DNA from: Domibacillus indicus | GTDB lineage: Bacteria > Bacillota > Bacilli > Bacillales > Domibacillaceae | Reading direction: 5' to 3' | NCBI RefSeq assembly: GCF_023715895.1 | Contig: NZ_JAMBOO010000004.1 | Location: forward strand, 124,001-188,000 | DNA length: 64,000 nucleotides | Shown: positions 10,503 through 17,927 of the stretch, in pieces | Layout of the letters: each line of letters begins with the position of its first letter | Position numbering within the stretch: the first letter of the stretch is position 1 | Program-made: the position numbers and the translations under genes | The notes under the pieces: generated by a model | What the model was told of the DNA's origin: nothing | The model's input: the letters and a program-made list of their open reading frames with translations, nothing else | The model's database searches: none

Positions 10503-11574
10503 TATTGAACAAACCATTGATTTATTAATTGATAATCTTGTGAACTTAAGCGACCCGGACGGAACGTATGCAATTCCGCTTGCGGACGGACGGAAGATCG
10601 ACAATAAAAGCTTTAATTACTGGGAATGGACAGCGGGCGTCGGCTTGTACGGCATGATGAAATATTACAAGCTGACGAAAAAGCAGGCCGTTCTCGATAT
10701 TATTGTGAAATGGTTTGAAGACCAGTTTAAAGAGCAGCCCGTTGAGAAAAACGTTAATACGATGGTGCAGATGTTAACGATGGCTTATTTGTACGAAGAA
10801 ACAGGCAACCCAACGTATTTGCCATACCTGGAGTCATGGGGAGACTGGCTGTATCACGATATGCCGCGTACGAAAGACGGCGGCATCCAGCACGTTGTAT
10901 TCGGCTCAGAGAACCATCAGCAGCTTTGGGATGACACGCTGATGATGAGCGTGCTGCCGCTGGCGAAAATCGGGCTGCTTTTAGGCAAGCCGGAATATGT
11001 AGAAGAAGCCAAAAAACAATTCCTTGTACACATTAAGTATTTATTTGATAAAAAAACCGGCCTTTGGTTCCACGGCTGGACATTTGAGGGCAATCATAAC
11101 TTTGCGGAAGCATTGTGGGGACGCGGCAACTCCTGGATTACGATTGCGATTCCGGAATTTTTGGACCTGGTGGAACTGCCGGCAGACGACCCGGTCCGCC
11201 AGGTGCTGATCGACACGTTAGACCGCCAGCTTGAAGCGCTGCAGGCGTGCCAGAATGAAAATGGGCTTTGGCATACACTGCTTTTAGACCCGTCTTCTTA
11301 CGTGGAAGCCTCCTGTACGGCAGGCTTTGGCTTTGGTACATTAAAAGCTGTGCGCAAGCGCTACGTTGGAAAAAAGTACAAAGAAATGGGCTTGAAGGCA
11401 GTAGAAGCAGTAATCGAAAACATTGATGAAACAGGCGGACTAAAGCATGTATCCGCCGGGACGGCCATGGGAGAAACACTTGATTTTTACAAGCAGATTC
11501 CCGTCACAGCCATGCCGTATGGCCAATCGATGGCGATCTTATGCTTAGTTGAATATTTATATGTAAAATTGTAA
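10474..11574 (+). CDS. GH105 unsaturated galacturonyl hydrolase (YteR/YesR type)
   Basis: About 366 residues, (alpha/alpha)6-barrel GH105 enzyme. The motif QLWDDTLMMSVLPLAK holds the catalytic Asp that hydrates the C4=C5 double bond of unsaturated galacturonyl residues left by pectate or rhamnogalacturonan lyases. WGRGNSW and GFGFGTLKAV are further family blocks. Start GTG 10474 is chosen because GGAGGAGG at 10458-10465 is 8 bp upstream; an ATG at 10453 would precede that RBS. It overlaps lplD by 29 bp. The unsaturated uronate product needs KduI/KduD-type enzymes not present here. YteR or YesR orthology cannot be decided by eye. Confidence 0.83.
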   Translation: MIATRMHRHDIEQTIDLLIDNLVNLSDPDGTYAIPLADGRKIDNKSFNYWEWTAGVGLYGMMKYYKLTKKQAVLDIIVKWFEDQFKEQPVEKNVNTMVQMLTMAYLYEETGNPTYLPYLESWGDWLYHDMPRTKDGGIQHVVFGSENHQQLWDDTLMMSVLPLAKIGLLLGKPEYVEEAKKQFLVHIKYLFDKKTGLWFHGWTFEGNHNFAEALWGRGNSWITIAIPEFLDLVELPADDPVRQVLIDTLDRQLEALQACQNENGLWHTLLLDPSSYVEASCTAGFGFGTLKAVRKRYVGKKYKEMGLKAVEAVIENIDETGGLKHVSAGTAMGETLDFYKQIPVTAMPYGQSMAILCLVEYLYVKL

Positions 11575-11575
11575 A

Positions 11576-11601
11576 AGAGGCGCTCTACGCGCCTCTTTTT
11601 T
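11576..11601 (+). terminator. intrinsic terminator of the pectin operon
   Basis: AGAGGCGC, loop TCTAC, GCGCCTCT, then a T run. Ends the yesO-GH105 transcription unit just before the six-motif repeat. Confidence 0.88.
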
Positions 11602-11609
11602 ATTGGCTG

Positions 11610-11716
11610 GGCCGGAATTGTTAAATTTGGGCCGGATTCTAAAGCTGTTCGGCCGGATTTTATTCTATTCCGGCCCGGCAGCGGGAAAAACCGGCTCTAT
11701 TTTTCTTTTTCCGGCC
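11610..11716. repeat. six-motif GGCCGGA/TCCGGCC element, copy A
   Basis: GGCCGGA begins at 11610, 11630 and 11651; the inverse motif begins at 11669 (TCCGGCC), 11690 (ACCGGCT, degenerate) and 11710 (TCCGGCC). Start-to-start spacing is 20, 21, 18, 21, 20. The DNA between motifs is A/T-rich and not conserved with copy B at 39981-40087, which has exactly the same spacing. It fills the gap between two convergent genes. Function unknown. Confidence 0.8.
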
Positions 11717-11728
11717 CAGAAAAGAAGG

Positions 11729-12718
11729 TTACCGTCCGTTTACGCGGGCGCACGAATGCCGCTCGATTAAAACAGAGTTCATCGTGCGGGTGAGCTGCTC
11801 TGTTGACCCGGTTTCCAGCTGTTCAAAAAGAAGCGACGTCATTTGCTCGGCAACAGCTTGAACGGGAACACCGACACTGGTCAGCGGCACTTCAAGTGTA
11901 GCCATCTGAGGAATGTTGTCATAGCCGATAATCGACATATCTTTCGGAATCACAAGACTCGTTTCGCGTATAGCCCGCACAATGCCCGCGCTAATATCAT
12001 AGCTCGCACCAATCACAGCAGAAGGAAGAGAAGAAGATCGCAGCATTCTTTTGGTTGCCTGATAGCCATCATACCATTCAAGGCCGGCTGAATTAATAAA
12101 CGACTGTTTATGAACCGGCAGGTTAAAATGCTGCATCGCCCGTTCAAAGCCGCGGTACTTTTCCTGCTGGCGCAAATTAAGGGGAGAAAAATCGCCGATA
12201 AAAGAAATATCCCGGTGGCCGAGCTCTTTTAAATATTCGACTGCCTGAAACATCGCTTCTTGATAATGAAGGTCCACAAAGGAAAAAGAATTTTGCGGCC
12301 CGGCTCCGTACGAAACAACGGGAAACGGAGCGGTAACATCAGAAGAAAGATTGTTTTCTTCATCGAAAATCAGCACCCCATCTACATGAAACCGTTTGAA
12401 TAAATCAAGAGAAGCCTGGACAGGATTAACGGATAAAATCATCGAAAATCCCCTTCTTTGAATTTCGGTGTTCAGCTCGGTCACAAGAGTGGAATGAGCT
12501 GCACGATCCAGCGTCGGCCAAATCAAGCCAATGGTTTTGGACTGCTTGGTGACCAGCTGCTTTGCCGCAAAGTTAGGCTCATACCCCATTTCGCGTGCCA
12601 CCTGATGAATCTTTTCTTTTGTTTTCGGCTGAACAAGCGGGCTGTCATTTAATGCTTTTGAGACCGTTGAATAGCTGACACCAGCCGCTTTTGCAATATC
12701 TTTTATTGTAATGGCCAT
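11729..12718 (-). CDS. LacI-family regulator of galacturonate genes (ExuR/KdgR-like)
   Basis: 329 residues from ATG 12718, placed 5 bp after AGGTGA. The N-terminal HTH reads TIKDIAKAAGVSYSTVSKAL with the LacI hinge helix around residue 50, followed by a periplasmic-binding-protein-like effector domain. It is divergent from uxaC. The shared 130-bp region holds a 22-bp perfect palindrome over the uxaC promoter and a half-site inside its own promoter, so it most likely represses the uxa operon and itself. The effector is probably a uronate intermediate; that is inference. Which named Bacillus regulator is orthologous is uncertain. Confidence 0.83.
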   Translation of the reverse strand: MAITIKDIAKAAGVSYSTVSKALNDSPLVQPKTKEKIHQVAREMGYEPNFAAKQLVTKQSKTIGLIWPTLDRAAHSTLVTELNTEIQRRGFSMILSVNPVQASLDLFKRFHVDGVLIFDEENNLSSDVTAPFPVVSYGAGPQNSFSFVDLHYQEAMFQAVEYLKELGHRDISFIGDFSPLNLRQQEKYRGFERAMQHFNLPVHKQSFINSAGLEWYDGYQATKRMLRSSSLPSAVIGASYDISAGIVRAIRETSLVIPKDMSIIGYDNIPQMATLEVPLTSVGVPVQAVAEQMTSLLFEQLETGSTEQLTRTMNSVLIERHSCARVNGR

Positions 12719-12744
12719 ATCGATCACCTGAGTTGTTTTTCTTC

Positions 12745-12773
12745 ATGTTACTCTAAAAAAACGTTGTTATCAA
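12745..12773 (-). promoter_or_regulatory. promoter of the LacI-type regulator with half operator
   Basis: On the minus strand, TTGATA (12773-12768) and TAACAT (12750-12745) are 17 bp apart. The spacer contains ATAACAACGT (12770-12761), one arm of the uxaC operator, which suggests autoregulation. Confidence 0.5.
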
Positions 12774-12780
12774 TAAAGGA

Positions 12781-12829
12781 TTGCATGAAATAAAACAATG
12801 CAGTATGATAATAACAACGTTGTTATTAT
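12781..12829 (+). promoter_or_regulatory. uxaC promoter with overlapping 22-bp palindromic operator
   Basis: TTGCAT (12781-12786) and TATGAT (12804-12809) are 17 bp apart. A perfect 22-bp palindrome at 12808-12829 with core AACAACGTTGTT overlaps the -10 and the expected start site, the position for LacI-type repression. Confidence 0.75.
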
Positions 12830-12848
12830 GAAAAGGGAGATGGGAAAC

Positions 12849-14306
12849 GTGAAAGCATTTATGGATGATCAATTTTTATTGACCAATAAGATAGCGGTTA
12901 CATTGTATGAGGATTACGCTAAAGGAATGCCGATTATCGATTATCACTGCCATTTAAGCCCAAAAGAAATTTATGAAAACAAGCAGTTTGCTAATATAAC
13001 GGAAGCATGGCTGTATGGGGATCATTACAAATGGAGGCTTATGCGGGCAAATGGGGTAGAGGAGTCACATATTACGGGAGACGCTGATGACTACGATAAG
13101 TTTCTTGCCTGGGCAAAGACGGTTCCCATGACAATCGGCAACCCGCTTTACAACTGGACACACCTTGAACTGCAGCGGTTCTTTGGCATTCACGAGCTAT
13201 TAAATGAAAAAAGCGCACCGGCCATTTGGGAAAAGGTAAACGAGCAGCTGGCAAGTGGGCGCATGGGTGCGCGTGACTTGATCCGGAACTCCAACGTAAA
13301 AGTCGTTTGTACAACGGATGATCCGGCTGATTCGCTCGAGTACCACCAAAAGCTGTTAGAAGAAGGTGATTTTGATGTAAAGGTCGTGCCGGGATTCCGT
13401 CCGGATAAAGGCCTTGAACTTAACCGTGACAGTTTTAAGGATTGGACGGCGGCACTTTCAGAATCAGCAGGTATACACATCGACAGCTACGACGCATTTT
13501 TAAAAGCGCTCGAAGCCAGAATTGACTTTTTCCACCAAACGGGCGGACGAGTATCCGACCACGCACTCGACCAGGTGATGTTCGCTGAGACTACGCAGGA
13601 AGAAGCCGGTGCCATTTTCAAAAAAGCGTTAAATGGCGAAAAGGTATCCGTTGAAGAAGAAGCAAAGTACAAAACATACACGCTGACATTCCTTGGTGAG
13701 CAGTACGCCAAACGAGGCTGGGTGATGCAGTATCATATGCATGCCCACCGCAATAACAATGAGCGCATGTTCGGACGCCTCGGCCCTGATACGGGCTATG
13801 ACAGCATGAATGATGAGCCGCTCGCAAAGCCGCTTGTCGGGCTGCTGGACGCTCTTGAGAGGAAGGGCAGCCTGCCAAAAACAGTGCTGTATTCTTTAAA
13901 TCCGAAAGACAACTATACAATTGCCAGTGTAACAGGCAGCTTCCAGGGAGGCGGCGTACCAGGCAAAATTCAGTTTGGGACGGCCTGGTGGTTTAATGAC
14001 CAGAAGGACGGAATGCTTGATCAAATGAAGGCGCTGGCCAATCTTGGCTTGTTCAGCCAGTTTATCGGCATGCTGACGGATTCACGCAGCTTTTTGTCCT
14101 ACACACGCCATGAATACTTCCGTCGTCTTGTCTGTGATTTAATCGGTACGTGGGCCGAGCAGGGGGAAGTCCCGAATGATATGGACCTTCTTGGCGGAAT
14201 TGTTAAAGGGATTTGCTTTGAAAACGCGGCCGCTTATTTTGACTTCGGCTTAGATGAAAAAGGGGGCGGACTTCTTGCAGCGTCTAACCAAAACAGCGCA
14301 CGGTAA
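12849..14306 (+). CDS. uxaC: glucuronate/galacturonate isomerase UxaC
   Basis: 485 residues from GTG 12849, placed 8 bp after AAAGGGAGA. An upstream ATG at 12798 would make the operator part of the coding sequence and lacks an RBS. The N-terminus has the uronate isomerase signature PIIDYHCHLSPKEIYEN with the metal-site histidines, then YNWTHLELQRFFGI and the C-terminal SRSFLSYTRHEYFRR. It converts D-galacturonate to D-tagaturonate in the cytoplasm. It is first in the uxaC-uxaB-uxaA operon and receives galacturonate from the GH4 enzyme. Full length for the family. Confidence 0.93.
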   Translation: MKAFMDDQFLLTNKIAVTLYEDYAKGMPIIDYHCHLSPKEIYENKQFANITEAWLYGDHYKWRLMRANGVEESHITGDADDYDKFLAWAKTVPMTIGNPLYNWTHLELQRFFGIHELLNEKSAPAIWEKVNEQLASGRMGARDLIRNSNVKVVCTTDDPADSLEYHQKLLEEGDFDVKVVPGFRPDKGLELNRDSFKDWTAALSESAGIHIDSYDAFLKALEARIDFFHQTGGRVSDHALDQVMFAETTQEEAGAIFKKALNGEKVSVEEEAKYKTYTLTFLGEQYAKRGWVMQYHMHAHRNNNERMFGRLGPDTGYDSMNDEPLAKPLVGLLDALERKGSLPKTVLYSLNPKDNYTIASVTGSFQGGGVPGKIQFGTAWWFNDQKDGMLDQMKALANLGLFSQFIGMLTDSRSFLSYTRHEYFRRLVCDLIGTWAEQGEVPNDMDLLGGIVKGICFENAAAYFDFGLDEKGGGLLAASNQNSAR

Positions 14307-15738
14307 AACAGAATATCCAGAACGGGTGCTTCAATTTGGCACAGGCAATTTTTTAAGAGCATTTACCGACTGGATGATTCACCGTATGAATAAAGAAACA
14401 GATTTTAACGGCAGTGTGGTAGTTGTCCAATCCACTAAACGTGGTGCCGCTGATGTGATCAATGAGCAGGACGGGCTGTACAGCCTTTTTCTCCAGGGAA
14501 TGCTGGACGGCAGAGCCGTGCGCCGGAATGAAGTAATCGAATCGATCAGCCGGGCGCTGAATGTACACGACCAATACGACGAGTATATGGCGCTGGCAAA
14601 GAGCCCGGATCTCCGGTTTGTCGTCTCTAACACAACCGAAGCCGGCATCGCGTTTGACGAGGAAGACGAGCTGGAGAGCCGCCCGCAAAACAGTTTTCCA
14701 GGTAAATTAACAGCGTTGTTATGGAAACGGTTTACCCATTTTAATGGAGATTCCGACAAAGGGCTCGTGATCATTCCGTGTGAACTGATTGACCGAAATG
14801 GTGCAGTGTTAAAAGAAATGGTGCTGCGTTACGCAAAAGCATGGCAGCTCGGCGAAATCTTCGCGGAATGGGTGGAGACAGCGAATACATTTTGCAACAG
14901 CTTGGTCGACCGGATTGTGCCGGGCTATCCAAAAGAGGATGGAGAAGAGCTGGAAAGGGAGCTTGGCTTTGAAGACCAGTTGATGACTGTCGGTGAGCAT
15001 TATCACTTATGGGCGATCGAAGGACCTGGCTGGCTGGAGGAAGAGTTTCCAGCTCATGCGGCCGGATTGAATGTAAAAGTGGTGGAGGACCTGGCTCCGT
15101 ACCGGTTAAGCAAAGTGTTTATCTTGAACGGAGCACACACTGCGTTAACGCCGATTGCGCTGCTTTCAGGAATCGAAACGGTAAAAGAAACCGTGACGAA
15201 CAGCGATACAAATGCTTTTGTTGAAGAGCTTATTTTCGAGGAAATTATCCCGGCGATTGGGCTGCCGGAGAAAGAAACAACCGCCTTTGCACATGAAGTA
15301 TTGAGCCGGTTTGCCAATCCGTTTGTTCAACATTATGTGAAAAGCATTGCTTTGAATGCGATACCGAAATTTAAAACGAGAAATGTGCCGGTACTGATCA
15401 AGTATGCAGAAGCATTTGGTGAAGTGCCTCAGCGGATGGCGCTTGCCCTTGCTGCCTGGATTCATGTATACAAAAAAAGTGAAACGGATGAAGCATATAT
15501 CGTCGATTTTTTCCGCGATCAATGGCGTGCATGTAATGGTACAGATGAAGCCATTGAAGAGCTTGTGCGAAATGTGATCGGATATGAAGCGCTGTGGGGC
15601 CAGGATTTAAACCGTATCTCCGGCCTGGCAGACCAAACAGCCCGTTTTGCGATTCACATTGAACGCAGCGGCGTCATCGATACGTTAAAGAAAGCAGGTG
15701 CACACGGTGAAAGATACGCTGATCATCAACGGTCGTGA
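14275..15738 (+). CDS. uxaB: tagaturonate reductase (altronate oxidoreductase) UxaB
   Basis: 487 residues from TTG 14275, placed after AAGGGGGCGGA at 14259-14269; an ATG at 14254 lacks an RBS. The Rossmann motif near the start is VLQFGTGNFLRAF, typical of the polyol-dehydrogenase/UxaB family. Further family blocks are SNTTEAGIAF, PCELIDRNG and the catalytic-lysine region YRLSKVFILNGAHTAL. It reduces tagaturonate to altronate with NADH. It overlaps uxaC and uxaA by 32 bp each. A copy of the operator core with one mismatch lies inside the gene at 14708-14721. Confidence 0.92.
   Translation: MQRLTKTAHGKTEYPERVLQFGTGNFLRAFTDWMIHRMNKETDFNGSVVVVQSTKRGAADVINEQDGLYSLFLQGMLDGRAVRRNEVIESISRALNVHDQYDEYMALAKSPDLRFVVSNTTEAGIAFDEEDELESRPQNSFPGKLTALLWKRFTHFNGDSDKGLVIIPCELIDRNGAVLKEMVLRYAKAWQLGEIFAEWVETANTFCNSLVDRIVPGYPKEDGEELERELGFEDQLMTVGEHYHLWAIEGPGWLEEEFPAHAAGLNVKVVEDLAPYRLSKVFILNGAHTALTPIALLSGIETVKETVTNSDTNAFVEELIFEEIIPAIGLPEKETTAFAHEVLSRFANPFVQHYVKSIALNAIPKFKTRNVPVLIKYAEAFGEVPQRMALALAAWIHVYKKSETDEAYIVDFFRDQWRACNGTDEAIEELVRNVIGYEALWGQDLNRISGLADQTARFAIHIERSGVIDTLKKAGAHGERYADHQRS
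14708..14721. promoter_or_regulatory. operator-like palindrome inside uxaB
   Basis: TAACAGCGTTGTTA differs at one base from TAACAACGTTGTTA, the core of the uxaC operator. It lies 1.9 kb downstream of that operator inside coding sequence. It may be an auxiliary site or coincidence. Confidence 0.35.
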
Positions 15739-17191
15739 TAGTGTCGCTGTAGCGCTTCGGGATTTGCCAAAAGGGACACGCATCGAATCAGGTGTAGAGC
15801 TCTTAGAGGACGCAGCCCGAGGACATAAAATTGCGCTGCAGGATATCGAAGAAAATAACAACGTTGTTAAATACGGTTTTCCGATTGGGCATGCCACAAA
15901 ACCCATTAAAAGGGGGAGCATTATTCATACGCATAATGTGAAAACCAATTTAAACGATATTCAGACCTATACCTTTACACAAAAATTAAACGATAATCCA
16001 TTTAAACGATCAACAGCGGTTTTTAAAGGCTACAAGCGTGCCAATGGAAGTGTCGGTATTCGTAACGAGCTCTGGATTGTCCCAACGGTCGGCTGTGTAA
16101 ACGGTATTGCCGACCTGATCATTGAGCAGTTTAAGCAGGAACGGGGCGGAGATATTACACCTTTTGAAAATGTGCTCGTTTTAAAACATAATTACGGGTG
16201 CTCTCAGCTTGGGGATGACCATGCCCAGACAAAACAAATATTAGCAGACGCCATTGTCCATCCAAATGCAGGTGGAGTGCTGGTGCTTGGGCTTGGCTGC
16301 GAAAACAACAATATTAATGAGCTGCGCGATTCACTCGGTGAGTATGATGGAGGCCGTGTTCAATTTCTCCTTTCACAGGACGTAGAAAATGAAGTGGAGG
16401 CAGGGGTGAAATGCCTGCACGCTATCTGGGAAGCCGCAAAGCGCGATCACCGGGAGGAAGTACCGCTTTCTGAGCTTAAAATTGGCTTAAAGTGCGGAGG
16501 GTCAGACGGGTTTTCCGGTATTACCGCCAACCCGCTCCTGGGCCGGTTTTCTGACTTTCTCACTGCCCAGGGCGGCACGACCGTGCTAACAGAAGTGCCA
16601 GAAATGTTCGGAGCTGAAACAATTCTGATGGAGCGTGCCGAAAATGAGGAAGTGTTCAAGAAGATTGTCGGGCTGATCAACGATTTTAAGCAGTATTTTA
16701 TCGATCACAACCAGCCAGTATATGAAAATCCATCGCCAGGCAATAAAGCAGGCGGCATCACAACACTTGAAGATAAGTCACTCGGCTGCACGCAAAAAGC
16801 CGGCACATCGACAATCGTGGATGTGCTTCCGTATGGAGGCCGCTTGAAAAAGCAGGGGCTGAATTTATTAAGCGCTCCTGGAAATGACTTGGTGGCGTCT
16901 TCCGCTTTAGCGGCATCCGGCTGTCAGATGGTTCTTTTTACAACAGGGCGCGGTACCCCATTTGGCTCATTTGTGCCGACGGTAAAAATCGCTACAAACA
17001 CACCGCTTTACGAGAAAAAGCGTCATTGGATTGACTACAATGCCGGAGCGCTGATTGAAGACGTATCAGCAGACCTGGTCCTTGAGGATTTTATTCAATA
17101 TATTATCCGGGTAGCAAGCGGTGAATGGGTGAATAATGAAAGGAATAATTTCCGCGAGCTCGCTATTTTTAAAACAGGCGTAACGCTGTAA
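15707..17191 (+). CDS. uxaA: altronate dehydratase UxaA
   Basis: About 494 residues. GTG 15707 is preferred, with AGGTG 6 bp upstream; an in-frame GTG at 15698 overlaps that RBS. The N-terminal SAF domain binds the uronate (NNNVVKYGFPIGHATKPI), and the C-terminal UxaA/GarD domain carries conserved Cys blocks VPTVGCVNG, KHNYGCSQLG and LGLGCENNN. It dehydrates altronate to 2-keto-3-deoxygluconate using iron. The KDG kinase and aldolase needed next are not in the window. The codons for ENNNVVK contain an exact copy of the operator core. Confidence 0.92.
   Translation: MKDTLIINGRDSVAVALRDLPKGTRIESGVELLEDAARGHKIALQDIEENNNVVKYGFPIGHATKPIKRGSIIHTHNVKTNLNDIQTYTFTQKLNDNPFKRSTAVFKGYKRANGSVGIRNELWIVPTVGCVNGIADLIIEQFKQERGGDITPFENVLVLKHNYGCSQLGDDHAQTKQILADAIVHPNAGGVLVLGLGCENNNINELRDSLGEYDGGRVQFLLSQDVENEVEAGVKCLHAIWEAAKRDHREEVPLSELKIGLKCGGSDGFSGITANPLLGRFSDFLTAQGGTTVLTEVPEMFGAETILMERAENEEVFKKIVGLINDFKQYFIDHNQPVYENPSPGNKAGGITTLEDKSLGCTQKAGTSTIVDVLPYGGRLKKQGLNLLSAPGNDLVASSALAASGCQMVLFTTGRGTPFGSFVPTVKIATNTPLYEKKRHWIDYNAGALIEDVSADLVLEDFIQYIIRVASGEWVNNERNNFRELAIFKTGVTL
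15856..15869. promoter_or_regulatory. exact operator-core palindrome inside uxaA
   Basis: TAACAACGTTGTTA, a perfect 14-bp palindrome, matches the centre of the uxaC operator; identity extends to 16 bp (15854-15869). It lies about 150 bp into uxaA and 3 kb from the main operator. Confidence 0.45.
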
Positions 17192-17224
17192 GGGACAGTC
17201 CCGAACTTTCTGAATAGGATGGCT

Positions 17225-17280
17225 TCCACTTCAAAATACTAGTCGTGTGCAGACAAGCACACACTATCTACTTTGATGGA
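17225..17280 (+). other. imperfect hairpin over the leader of the DUF3231 gene
   Basis: TCCA (17225), TCAAA (17231), TAGT (17240) and GTGTGC (17245) pair in order with GCACAC (17257), ACTA (17263), TTTGA (17272) and TGGA (17277). The last arm overlaps the GGAGGG ribosome binding site. The rest of the 97-bp gap shows no clear promoter. Confidence 0.4.
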
Positions 17281-17288
17281 GGGATACG

Positions 17289-17798
17289 ATGGGTATTTTA
17301 AGTGGAAATCCAAAAGACGAGCCGCTGCATTACGGTGAAGTAGCTGCTGTCTGGGCAGGCTCCCTGGCCGCTAAAAGCGCAGCCGCTTTTTACAGCACGA
17401 TGTTAAACCATGCCGGTGATGGCGATTTAAAGAGAGTGATTGAGGAAGGCTTAACATTGGCACGCGCGGAAATGGCAGGCCTGGATGAAATTTTAAGAGA
17501 AAACGGCGTAGCGATCCCGCCGGAGCCTCCTGAACGTCCGCATGCGGATCTTGAAAGCATTCCGCCGGGGGCGCGTATTCAAGATCCGGAAATTGCGTCG
17601 ATGATCGGAAAGGATATCGGCATGGGCTTAACATCGCACAGCCAGGCAATGGCGCAGTGTATTCGTGAGGACATTGCGATGATGTTCGGAGAGTTTCACA
17701 CAGCCAAAGCGAAACTTGGCCAGACCAACTTACGGCTTTTAAAAGAAAAAGGCTGGCTTGTCGTGCCGCCCCTTCATATGAGCCACGTAAATGCATAG
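17289..17798 (+). CDS. DUF3231 family protein
   Basis: 169 residues. It opens with GILSGNPKDEPLHYGEV and contains a four-helix, ferritin-like arrangement with ALNHAGD-type and HSQAMAQCIREDIAMMF helices, as in DUF3231 proteins of Bacillus, some of which are linked to spores. Biochemical role is unknown. It follows uxaA by 97 bp and precedes a strong terminator, so it may be the last gene of the uxa unit or have its own transcript. No metal-ligand set can be assigned with confidence. Confidence 0.72.
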   Translation: MGILSGNPKDEPLHYGEVAAVWAGSLAAKSAAAFYSTMLNHAGDGDLKRVIEEGLTLARAEMAGLDEILRENGVAIPPEPPERPHADLESIPPGARIQDPEIASMIGKDIGMGLTSHSQAMAQCIREDIAMMFGEFHTAKAKLGQTNLRLLKEKGWLVVPPLHMSHVNA

Positions 17799-17800
17799 TG

Positions 17801-17839
17801 AAAAAGCAGGACTGTTATCCAGACAGTCCTGCTTTTTTT
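17801..17839 (+). terminator. intrinsic terminator after the DUF3231 gene
   Basis: AGCAGGACTG pairs with CAGTCCTGCT across a short loop and is followed by seven T residues. It closes the galacturonate region. Confidence 0.9.
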
Positions 17840-17927
17840 CTGAAAATAGAACCAATTGTGCCAGCACCAATTGACGCTTTTTAAGCCTGTCCGATAAGAT
17901 AAGGACAACACATTCAGGAGGGGCCGA

